Position numbers and translations under genes: made by a program. A stretch of 64,000 nucleotides of DNA from Histomonas meleagridis (Eukaryota; Parabasalia; Tritrichomonadida; Dientamoebidae): assembly GCA_020186115.1 (NCBI GenBank), contig WSYJ01000033.1, positions 310,001 through 374,000 of the forward strand, in the 5' to 3' direction. Shown one piece after another: positions 30,007-38,407 of this stretch. The number at the start of each line of letters is the position of its first letter. Position 1 is the stretch's first letter. The notes under the pieces are model-generated. The model saw only the letters and a list, made by a program, of their open reading frames with translations. It did no database searches and was not told the DNA's origin.

Positions 30007-30414
30007 ATGAATCACAACGAAGTTAAAGTTTATCCACTCTATTTAGATTCTGCAATAAAAATAACCGAAGGGAGAAAAATATCAAAAGAAGATGGAATCG
30101 AAAATCCAAACATTAATGCAATGCTTCGTGCTGTTAAAACATTAGGATTTGAAGCAAAATTGGAGCAAGAAAGAAGACACCCGAGGGATTTCTGGCGTTT
30201 CGGTAGGTTATCTGTTGTGTTTTTCAAAGAAGAAAATGGGAAAAAAGTTCCAATCAATCCAACAATAAATACAAGGAAAAAACTTTTTAAAGCAATCGCA
30301 AATGACTTGAAAGTTAATGGAAATTCAAGTCAATCAGCATATAATGTTGGTGGTAAGAAAGATTCTGCTGAAAGAGCACGTCTCAAGCGTGAAGCCAAAA
30401 AAGCAAGGAAATAA
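30007..30414 (+). CDS. SRP19: Signal recognition particle 19 kDa subunit
   Basis: A 135-residue protein matching SRP19. The N-terminal VYPLYLDSAIKITEGRKI corresponds to the family's YPxYLDxxKTxxEGRRI. The ENPNIN, LGFEAKLEQERRHPRDF and RFGRLSVVF blocks follow, and the tail is Lys/Arg-rich. SRP19 binds helices 6 and 8 of SRP RNA and prepares it for SRP54, in the co-translational ER targeting pathway. Start ATG at 30007 gives the expected N-terminus. It is divergently transcribed from Kish with only 71 nt between start codons, so both secretory-pathway genes may share one promoter. Confidence 0.92.
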   Translation: MNHNEVKVYPLYLDSAIKITEGRKISKEDGIENPNINAMLRAVKTLGFEAKLEQERRHPRDFWRFGRLSVVFFKEENGKKVPINPTINTRKKLFKAIANDLKVNGNSSQSAYNVGGKKDSAERARLKREAKKARK

Positions 30415-30743
30415 ATTATCTTTTTTATTATTTCTTTATTAACAAAGAAATTTTTTTTCTAAAATTAACAAATATATTTGTTAAAAACAATGTGTCAAAA
30501 TTTATATGAGTGTTATGCTCAACAAGTTGTCATTTACTTTAAGTTTTATTCAAGATTTATAATAAAAAATTGATTTTGTTGTGTGTCTATTTATTACACT
30601 TTATAAGCAATTGGTTAGCACTTTTATGCCGGACCGTAAACAGTTTAAACACTGAAACCAAAAAATTTTGCATTCAATTTTTGGGTTTATAAACGGTTAT
30701 TTCAGGGGAAATGTGAAGAAAAACTATCACATCATTTTTTAAT
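30415..30743. other. Intergenic; eIF6 promoter region
   Basis: Contains AACGGTTA at 30692-30699, 45 nt before the eIF6 ATG. Nothing else seen. Confidence 0.5.
30692..30699. promoter_or_regulatory. AACGGT Myb-site-like promoter motif (eIF6)
   Basis: AACGGTTA 45 nt upstream of the start codon; member of the recurring set. Confidence 0.45.
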
Positions 30744-31484
30744 ATGGTTTTCCGTTGTTCAATAGAAGGATCATCATTCATCGGAGCTTACACACTCTTA
30801 ACAAACAGCTACTTGATAAATTCACAAATAGCATCATCAAAAATATCAAGTATTATGGAAACTTGCCATGGAAACAAATGTCCAATTATCACTACAGACC
30901 TTGCTGGTACATCAATTGTCAGTTGTTTAATTGTTGGAAATAAGTATGGAATTTTGGCACCTAATATAATTCCAAAGAATGAAATCAAATATTTGAAAGA
31001 AGAACTTCCTGAAATTAAAATCAGAAGAACAGATGAATTAAATTCGGCTCTTGGTAATATGATTGCATGTAATGATCATATTGCACTTGTGAGCGAAGAG
31101 TTATCAAATTCAACATTAGAAGATTTAGCTGATACATTATGTGTTGAACCAATACCAATTACAATTGCTAAAGAATCATCAATTGGAAGTTACTGTATTC
31201 TAACAAACAATGGTGGAATTGTTTCTTCGATGGCAACTGAAGAAGAAATTGAATCTTTATCTGAATTAACTGGATTGCAAATTTGTACTGCCACAGTTAA
31301 TAGTGGAGATAATGTCTTGAAGTCAGGAATTTGTGCTAATGACTCAATAGTAATTTGCGGAAATAAAACAAGTTCATACGAAATTGCAAATATAATGCGC
31401 GCTCTGAAAGTCGAAGAAAACCAGTTTGATTTAGGATTTATTGATTTCAATAACAATATTCCTATGTTAGTTGAATGTAAATAA
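30744..31484 (+). CDS. EIF6: Eukaryotic translation initiation factor 6
   Basis: A 246-residue protein with the eIF6 pentein fold repeats. Conserved blocks are SSFIGAYTLLTNSYLI, TDLAGTSIVSCLIVGNKYGIL, RTDELNSALGNMIACNDHIALV, IGSYCILTNNGGIV, and the C-terminal repeat. eIF6 binds the 60S subunit (eL23, uL14) and blocks premature 40S joining; it is also needed for 60S maturation and is released by SBDS/EFL1. Length equals the family norm (245 residues) so the start at 30744 is secure. It lacks the C-terminal Ser-containing extension phosphorylated in animals. Confidence 0.95.
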   Translation: MVFRCSIEGSSFIGAYTLLTNSYLINSQIASSKISSIMETCHGNKCPIITTDLAGTSIVSCLIVGNKYGILAPNIIPKNEIKYLKEELPEIKIRRTDELNSALGNMIACNDHIALVSEELSNSTLEDLADTLCVEPIPITIAKESSIGSYCILTNNGGIVSSMATEEEIESLSELTGLQICTATVNSGDNVLKSGICANDSIVICGNKTSSYEIANIMRALKVEENQFDLGFIDFNNNIPMLVECK

Positions 31485-32317
31485 ATCATAGATTCGATTC
31501 TACTTCTTATTTAAATGATTTGTTTTTTTTAAATCATAACACAATATATAACATATTTTTTTTGTATGTTTTCGTAATTATCGAAATTTAGAGAAATTTA
31601 AACGAAAGTTTTGACCTATCAAATTTATCCAGAATTTAATTCAAAATTTCAGTTTGATACCTTCTCTTTTATCGGAAGTAAAGTATTTAAAAATTCCAAT
31701 CAAGAGCCCCATGTTAAATCGAAGTTATTATTTAAGGAGTAATAATGAAAAGCAAAATAATCAAAGTAAAATTCGATGTGATTTTATTTTTAGTGATAAA
31801 ACATACTATCTTCTTCTTTAATAAATTTCTTGCACAAGTATTATTTGGAAACAGGTAAAACACACCACTTTTTCAATATTAATGACATGGCATGATTAAA
31901 TGAATGAATATTGCTAACGCATAAGATTATAAATAAAATCATTGTTGGCATTATCAAATTTCATTTTTTCGTGAAAATTTAATGGTTCTTAACTCAATTT
32001 TCAACCTTTTTGTAGTTTTACCTCAAGGCGCCATCCCATATCATACGTTAACATTCAAAAATCAAAAAAATCAAAATCAAAATATTTTCATAAATACATG
32101 ACTTCATTCGTCTTATTTAATTATTTAGAAAAAAAGGACATAATATGTTAAAATTATAGAATGTATATTAAGAACTATAAACGAGTCGCGAAGATTTTTG
32201 AATTTTGAAAATGGTTTTGAAAAACTTTTGAACAAGGAATTTTTATGTGAGAATTTCGGTTAGTTGCCAAAAAGTTGATCAAAACCGTCAAAACCCAAGG
32301 TTATTAAACAATTTGGA
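31485..32317. other. Intergenic, 0.8 kb, AT-rich
   Basis: No gene or RNA recognised. AACCGTCA at 32283-32290 lies 28 nt before the Ras-family start codon. Confidence 0.5.
32283..32290. promoter_or_regulatory. ACCGT Myb-site-like promoter motif (Ras-family GTPase)
   Basis: AACCGTCA, 28 nt upstream of the start codon; a variant of the recurring motif. Confidence 0.35.
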
Positions 32318-32866
32318 ATGTCCCACAGTGGTAAGCAGATGGTCGTAATTGTTGGCGATGGTGGTGTTGGAAAAACATCAATTGTCGTTCGTTACATTCG
32401 TGATAAGTTCACACTCGGTTATGAACCAACACTCGAAAATAATTATGAATGCGAAATCAAAATGGCAGATGGTCGCGTTTTAAATGTTGAAATCGCTGAT
32501 ACAGCAGGGCAAGAAGAATATAAGGCTTTAAGAGATAAGTTTTTAGCTGACGGAGATGCATTTATTGTCGTCTATTCTATTGTAGAACTTAGCTCATTGA
32601 AGATGACTGAAAACCTTCTTGAGCAAATTTCAGTTTTGAAAGAAGGAGAACCCTTCAAATTTATATTACTTGGAAATAAGTGCGATTTAGCTGACCAAAG
32701 GCAAGTCCCATCTCAAGAAGGAAAAGCCATTGCTGACAAGTATAAAGGCTTGTTCCTTGAAACTTCCGCTATGACTAAAGCAGGAGTTGATGAAGCTTTC
32801 CAAAAAATCGGCGAATTACTTTTAAGAAAAGATGAAGGAAAAGGTGGTTGCTGTAATATCCAGTAA
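32318..32866 (+). CDS. Ras-family small GTPase
   Basis: A 182-residue GTPase. The P-loop is GDGGVGKTS (about residues 13-21), the effector region is YEPTLENNYECE (compare YDPTIEDSY in Ras), the switch II motif is DTAGQEEY with the catalytic Gln present, NKCDLADQRQV is the guanine-specificity motif, and ETSAMTKAGVDEAF is G5. The C-terminus CCNIQ is a CaaX-type prenylation signal with an adjacent Cys for palmitoylation or a second lipid. The effector and CaaX features place it in the Ras/Rap/Rheb branch rather than Rab. It is a membrane signalling switch; its partners are unknown. Confidence 0.93.
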   Translation: MSHSGKQMVVIVGDGGVGKTSIVVRYIRDKFTLGYEPTLENNYECEIKMADGRVLNVEIADTAGQEEYKALRDKFLADGDAFIVVYSIVELSSLKMTENLLEQISVLKEGEPFKFILLGNKCDLADQRQVPSQEGKAIADKYKGLFLETSAMTKAGVDEAFQKIGELLLRKDEGKGGCCNIQ

Positions 32867-33300
32867 GTTCTGAAAATAAACGAATAAAATCTTGAATTTA
32901 GTACAATAAGACATAGCATTTATTAAAATAAGCATTTCCCACAGTTTTTACCATCGGTCGATCGTATTTAACGATAGTGCTTTTTCAATGGCAGGAAGGT
33001 GTTTTTGTTATTGAATTTTTTAAACTCCCATAAATTCAATACATATCGTAATTTTACAACCAAATGTTCGCGAATTTGTGAGGAAAATGATCGTTGGAAT
33101 TGAGAACTTTAAAAATTAATTTTTTCTTCATTTTCATCTCATCTGAGGAAAATCTTCCATTTTTAGTTTAAATGGTCGAAGTAGACAAAGGTTTTTGATC
33201 AAATCCTTCCAAATCGAATATTAGGAAAGAGGACATCCCGTTAAAAATAACGGTTGACTAAACGTTGTTAACGTCTTCGTAAACCGGAACGATATTACAG
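32867..33300. other. Intergenic; AP-3 beta promoter region
   Basis: Carries AACGGTT at 33249-33255 and further AACGTT/GTTAACG words within 50 nt of the AP-3 beta start. Nothing else recognised. Confidence 0.5.
33249..33255. promoter_or_regulatory. AACGGTT motif (AP-3 beta)
   Basis: AACGGTT 45 nt upstream of the ATG, followed by AACGTT and GTTAACG within 25 nt; recurring Myb-site-like set. Confidence 0.45.
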
Positions 33301-35313
33301 ATGTCAAACCTTGGTTCTTATGGATCTAGCAATTTTCAACAGCAAACAACAAAATATGTAGAAGAAGAATCACCAAAAATTGATTCTTTTGTTAATAAAG
33401 AAGAACAAATGAAACAAACATTAAATCAAATTTCGAATTTAATCCAAAGTAAAAATATATCAAATCATATAACAGCTATAAAAATGTTACTAGCATTATT
33501 ATCCAAAGGTTATGACGTTGAAGAATTTTGTCCAAGTGTTCTTCAATTAATGGCAAATTCTGATTTAGCATGTAGACAATATGTCTGTATTTTTTTAAAC
33601 TATTATATCAATGAACAACCAGATACAGCCATGTTGTGTGTCAACATGTTTCAAAAATATCTCACAGATTCTGATCCAATTATTCGCTTAATGTCTTTAA
33701 AATTAATGAGTTCTATTACAGTCAAAGAAGTTTCACCAATGCTTTTTGATGTTGTTAGTCGATGTGTTGGTGATGTCTTTCCATATGTTCGTAAAGAAGC
33801 TGCATATTCGATAATCAAAATTGTCGAAAATGATCCTGACGAATTTGATAATTATGTTCCTCTTATTGAGCGTCTTTTAAATGATCGAGATCCCATTGCA
33901 TTTAGCGGTTCCATAGCATTATATTGGTCATTATGTAATGAAAGTGTTGAATTACTTCATCCACATTTTCGTTTTATGTGTACGCAAATTGAACGTTTTG
34001 ATTCTTATACACAAGTATTAATAATACGTTCCTTATTAATCTATTCTCGCTTATGTTTTCATAATCCATTAACGATTAGTGATGAAGATGACGACGAATT
34101 TTGGGATGAAACTACTCAACAAAAGACAATTTCAAGTGATCAATTATTGGCCATTCAAGCGTGTAAGAAGGTATTAAATTCATTGAACTCAGCTGTTATT
34201 ATAACAGCAGCTTCATATTTATATTATTGTTCTACTTCTAAAGATATTGTTTCTATTATCAAGCCATTAATTCGATTAATTTATGAAGATGAAATTACGT
34301 CCGAAATTGCGTTGTCAACAATCGCTACAATATCATCGAAATATAATTATATATTTATTCCATATTTAAATCATTTTCTAATCCATAAAAACGATAGTTA
34401 TGGAATTAAAAACAATAAAATTAAAATATTAACAACAATAACAAAGCAAACAAACATTGATATAATACTTAAAGAATTAATATTTATTGTTAATGATAAG
34501 GACATTAAGTTATCATTAAATGCAATAAATTCGATTGGTAAAATTGCATTAAATAATAACGATGAAGACATAATACAAAAATGTTTAAACTCATTAATAA
34601 ATTTAATCGATATTAAAAAAGATGAAATATTATATCAAATAACAGAAATAATATCATATATAATAATCAATAAAAATGAAATTATAAATGGAACAAAATC
34701 ATTTGAAAATATATGTAAAAAATATTCAATTTCAAATGATTCCAATTTACATATTGCAATTTTATTAATTGCAAATGAATTATATAATTTATATCCAAAC
34801 ATTATAATACAATTAGTAAACTTTATCACACGAAATCTTGATAATGAAGTAAATGAAGTGAAATTACAATTGTTATTACTTTCGACGAAATTAATTATAA
34901 CAAATTCTATAAATTCGAAAACTCCTTTATATATATTACATAAATGTTTAAATGATCACGACTTCGATATTAGAGATCGATCTGAGTTTTATTTGAAACT
35001 AATTAATATTCAAAATGAAAACATAAAAGAAAAATTAAATTTGTTGTTTAATAATAAAACTCAAAATAATTTCGATGATATTAATGAAGTTTCTAAATAT
35101 CAAATAGGTACTTTTAGTAACTTCTTTAATAAAGAAATTAATGGTTATGAAGAAGTTCCGAAATGGTGTAATGAAAATGAAATTCCAAATGAAAATGTTC
35201 GCAATGAATTTAAAGATGAAAAAATAGAACAAAAATTTGATGAAGAAGAATACGAAGAATTTTTCGAGGAAGAAAATGTATTTGAAGAAGAAGAAGAAAA
35301 CTTTTTTGATTAG
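33301..35313 (+). CDS. AP3B: AP-3 adaptor complex beta subunit
   Basis: A 670-residue adaptin. The N-terminal trunk of HEAT-like helices shows SDSDPIIRLMSLKLMS-type repeats, PYVRKEAAYSIIKIVENDP, and an acidic linker (SDEDDDEFWDETT) placed between the trunk halves exactly where AP-3 beta has one. After it comes the block QLLAIQACKKVLNSLNSAV (compare LLIRNTKPLLQSRNAAV in AP-3 beta) and NNKIKILTTITKQTNI (compare KTLKLEILTNLANEANI). This acidic insertion distinguishes AP-3 beta from AP-1/2 and AP-4 beta. AP-3 sorts cargo to lysosome-related organelles. The appendage (ear) domain is missing: the protein ends in a Glu-rich tail. The second half is extremely AT-rich. Confidence 0.85.
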   Translation: MSNLGSYGSSNFQQQTTKYVEEESPKIDSFVNKEEQMKQTLNQISNLIQSKNISNHITAIKMLLALLSKGYDVEEFCPSVLQLMANSDLACRQYVCIFLNYYINEQPDTAMLCVNMFQKYLTDSDPIIRLMSLKLMSSITVKEVSPMLFDVVSRCVGDVFPYVRKEAAYSIIKIVENDPDEFDNYVPLIERLLNDRDPIAFSGSIALYWSLCNESVELLHPHFRFMCTQIERFDSYTQVLIIRSLLIYSRLCFHNPLTISDEDDDEFWDETTQQKTISSDQLLAIQACKKVLNSLNSAVIITAASYLYYCSTSKDIVSIIKPLIRLIYEDEITSEIALSTIATISSKYNYIFIPYLNHFLIHKNDSYGIKNNKIKILTTITKQTNIDIILKELIFIVNDKDIKLSLNAINSIGKIALNNNDEDIIQKCLNSLINLIDIKKDEILYQITEIISYIIINKNEIINGTKSFENICKKYSISNDSNLHIAILLIANELYNLYPNIIIQLVNFITRNLDNEVNEVKLQLLLLSTKLIITNSINSKTPLYILHKCLNDHDFDIRDRSEFYLKLINIQNENIKEKLNLLFNNKTQNNFDDINEVSKYQIGTFSNFFNKEINGYEEVPKWCNENEIPNENVRNEFKDEKIEQKFDEEEYEEFFEEENVFEEEEENFFD

Positions 35314-35691
35314 ATATTTTATAAACAATATTATAAATATATTTTATTGAATGACTAAATAATTTTTCTAACATAACTCAAACAGGGTATAATGTTATAA
35401 CATAGGACTTCTATAATTTTTTTTTATATGAATTATTTCCAATGCAATGATTATTTATCAATGAAATATATATTGAGTCATCATTTATTAAAAAAATAAA
35501 TCTTTTTTATGGTTATTTTGTAAAATATACAAAATCTTAAAATGTTATTTTATTCCATCTAAAGGATGTATTTGTATCAAAAAGGAATTCGAACTGTGAA
35601 TTTTTATCACATAATGTTGAGATGCTCGTTAAGCTTATTATTTTTTTCAAAAGTTTAAAGGCCTTTGATTAACAAATGGCAAAAATGCGGG
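35314..35691. other. Intergenic, AT-rich
   Basis: Nothing recognised up to the left terminal repeat of the Mutator-like element. Confidence 0.5.
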
Positions 35692-35723
35692 AATTCGCGA
35701 CACTTCACTTTTTAAAAAGTGAC
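35692..35723 (+). repeat. Left terminal inverted repeat of Mutator-like element
   Basis: Starts AATTCGCGACACTTCAC and contains a perfect 16-bp palindrome; pairs with 38017-38048. Confidence 0.8.
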
Positions 35724-35904
35724 AATTTGTCAAAAAGTCGACGAACTAAATGTCTTAATACACCTATTATATTTAAATCAATATTTCATGGTTATCAACT
35801 GAATCTTTGTTTTGAAACAATTATAAGACCGCCAAAATTTATTATCATTTTGCAACCTGAAACTCATTACATCGCACACTTGATTTGGTCTTTTAGACCT
35901 GATT

Positions 35905-36040
35905 TAAATTTGATCTTTCACATTATTTAATCTTTCACATTTGATTTGATCTTTCACATTTGATTTGGTCTTTCACATTATTTGATCTATCACATTTGAT
36001 TTGATCTATCACATTTGATTTGATCTATCACATTTGATTC
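35905..36040 (+). repeat. Subterminal tandem repeats, about 20-bp unit
   Basis: Six to seven copies of a unit close to TTTGATCTATCACATTTGAT, with C/T variation at TCTWTCACA, lying just inside the left end of the transposon. Such subterminal arrays often bind the transposase. Confidence 0.8.
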
Positions 36041-36155
36041 AATATCTCAAAAATATATTTCAATGAATAAAAAATTATTTTTATTTTTTTATTTTTTATT
36101 ATATTATTTAATTTATTTTTATTTATTATTAATTTATTTTTATTTATTGTAATCA

Positions 36156-37985
36156 TTATACAAAATCTATACCAGCAATTATGTAACTTTTGATTCTCCA
36201 TAAAGCTAACTGCTGGACATTCCCGATATCTACATTTGTACCATTTTCAATAACAAAACTTATTATGGAATGCTTTTTTTCATTCCACATACTTTTTTTA
36301 ATAATATTTTTGATGGAATAAATAATATCCCATGCAAATTGTGAACTTGGTAATTTTGTACCACTGGAGCGTTTTTTTACGTATAACTTCGATATTACCA
36401 TTATTATTTTTGTTTTTATCACTTCAATTTTCAGGAAGTGGTTCATTAATAATCTGAGTTTCTACAATATTTGGAATTATCACATTATCAACAATTTCCA
36501 AATAATATAATTTTAAATTTTCAAATTTATTGCAGAAATCTACAATTGTATATTTACATGATATATGCTTATTTTGATATAATTTGGAGTATAATTCATA
36601 CTCTCCACAAGTACAATACCCCAATAATTTTTTTTCATTACTAGCATTTTTTTTTAATTTATTTATATATTTAATTGTTTTTGCCATTCATTTCTTGAAT
36701 TAAATCTATTCCACAATACATTTTTAACATTCTTTAATTTATCTATAAAAGAACCTTTAAATGGAATTGTTTAATTAATATGACTATGGATCGATTCTAA
36801 AGAATTAGTAGTGGTAGTACATCCAGGTCTTAACCATTTAGCCCACCTATCAATATTATGTATAAAATCTGATTCTTTCACACCCAAAACCATTAAAAAA
36901 TTTTGAAATTTTTCATTATCAAAATTTTTTCGAATTTCCGAATTCAAAATTATTTGTAATTCATTTTTAATAATATCAGTAACCATTTGAAATTCATGTG
37001 GATTGAAAGTATTTATAATTTTTGAGATCCAATTTCCAATCATACTTGCAGAACCAAATTTTTCTATATAATGGCGATGGAAATATTTAATATTTAAATT
37101 ATTATTCTCAATAAATTTTTTAATAGCAGCACCAATATCTGCTAAAAAATATATTGTTTATGATAAAACAATGCAAATTGATATTAAAATTTCTACAGCA
37201 ATTTATCAAATGATTCCATCATCTCCCATAAGAATTTGATGTTTCGGTAAAAGAAATAGACAAACCTATAGGAATTGATTCATTATTTATTATAATAATT
37301 AATATTGACAATGTATAAGGCTTTATAGCCTTAAATGTGGCATCTATCATAAAACAACTGTAATTAAGGCTATATAATGTAGAAGCTGCCCAAGGAAAAA
37401 GATATTCCAAAAACGTAGTCAGTCTCATTAATTTGTACTAATTTTCTTGATGGTATTTTTGGTAAATATATAATAATTGAATCTTCAAAATTATTTATAA
37501 TATAATCAATAAAATTTTTTTGAAGATATTTATCATGTTTTCTAATAGATTGTAAAATATTTTGATCCACAAATAAAGATAAGAATTGACTATTAATGTA
37601 TTAATTAATTTTATGGAATTTTTTTACCAATAACAATATAAGGATGTGTTTGAGATAATTTTTTATTCTTAAAAATTTCATTTTCTGGGAAGTTCAATAT
37701 AACAAAGTTGTTTTCTTGTGTCCTTTCTCATCCAAAAACATAATGTGTGAAGAATAATCATTATTAACAAATATATGATAAAATAATAAAAGTATCGTGA
37801 TAATAAAAATTAATTCGATATGTAGAATCACTTTTTTGTGATTTTTTGGTATCACAAAAATAAATATTTGGAAGATAATAGAAAAAGGATGCATAATCAA
37901 CGACAGAATTGTTGGGTAATACTATAATTTCTTGTAATGCTCTACCCTTATAATGTTGCAACGAATTAATAGCTAATTTTGGCAT
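36156..37985 (-). pseudogene. Mutator-like element transposase, multiply broken
   Basis: Fragments in several frames read as one transposase from about 37985 (MPKLAINSLQHYKGR...) to 36156. Recognisable parts are CFMIDATFKAIKPY with the first catalytic Asp of the DDE triad (37219-37428), followed by a segment typical of MULE (NNESIPIGLSISF), then WAKWLRPGCTTTTNSLESIH (36771-37043), which resembles the conserved region near the catalytic Glu of MULE transposases (TNNxxES). Stops and frameshifts separate all parts, so no functional protein can be made. Confidence 0.7.
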
Positions 37986-38016
37986 GTAGATTAAATGACA
38001 CTTTTTTTAGTAAAAC

Positions 38017-38048
38017 GTCACTTTTCTAAAAGTGAAGTGTCGCGAATT
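38017..38048 (-). repeat. Right terminal inverted repeat of Mutator-like element
   Basis: Inverse complement of the left end with about two mismatches in 32 bases. Confidence 0.8.
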
Positions 38049-38115
38049 TGAATTAATTCGAGATTCGCCTAAAAATGCTCACAAGACCAAAAAGTTAACA
38101 AAAATATAAAAAAGT

Positions 38116-38186
38116 TGCATCGCCCGGGAATCGGACCCGGACCCCCAGCTTGGCAAGCTGAAATTCTACCATTAGACCAGCGATGC
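38116..38186 (-). tRNA. tRNA-Gly: tRNA-Gly (GCC)
   Basis: A cloverleaf is clear: 7-bp acceptor stem GCATCGC/GCGATGC, D-arm with AATGGTAGAAT, anticodon loop TTGCCAA (anticodon GCC), a 4-nt variable loop and a T-arm CCGGG/CCCGG with loop TCCGATT. It lacks an encoded CCA, as in eukaryotes. The internal A and B box promoter sequences are present in the D and T arms. It sits 67 bp beyond the right end of the Mutator-like element. Confidence 0.95.
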
Positions 38187-38407
38187 TATTCAAAAATTAA
38201 TTTGATTCATCATATATATAAATAAATGTTGATATAAAAATTCAAAAACAAAAATGATTAATTCATTTAAAAATAAATTCAAATATTTAAATATTGATTC
38301 AATATCAAAAATAAATATTGATGGTTATGTTTTACTATTGCATAAATGCAATAAGTTCCATTTTGGAACAGCTGCTCTTCTTATCTTAGCGTTGATACTC
38401 TCGTCTG

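Larger units (their letters stand above)
35692..38048. mobile_element. Decayed Mutator-like DNA transposon (about 2.36 kb)
   Basis: Terminal inverted repeats of about 32 bp: the left end starts AATTCGCGACACTTCACTTT and the right end is its inverse complement with two changes. Each TIR is itself partly palindromic (CACTTTTTAAAAAGTG). Between them lies a broken transposase on the minus strand and, inside the left end, a subterminal array of about 20-bp repeats. I find no clear target-site duplication (flanks AAATGCGGG and TGAATTAAT differ), so the insertion is old or its ends have rearranged. Parabasalid genomes carry many Mutator-like elements. Confidence 0.75.

Noticed and set aside
29815-30015. 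Minus-strand frame over the Kish intron region as a separate gene
   Set aside because: It is an unspliced wrong-frame reading across the Kish/SRP19 promoter; the spliced Kish model explains the sequence better.
35676-35930. 84-residue frame covering the left end of the transposon
   Set aside because: Spans the terminal inverted repeat and flank; no transposase resemblance on this strand.
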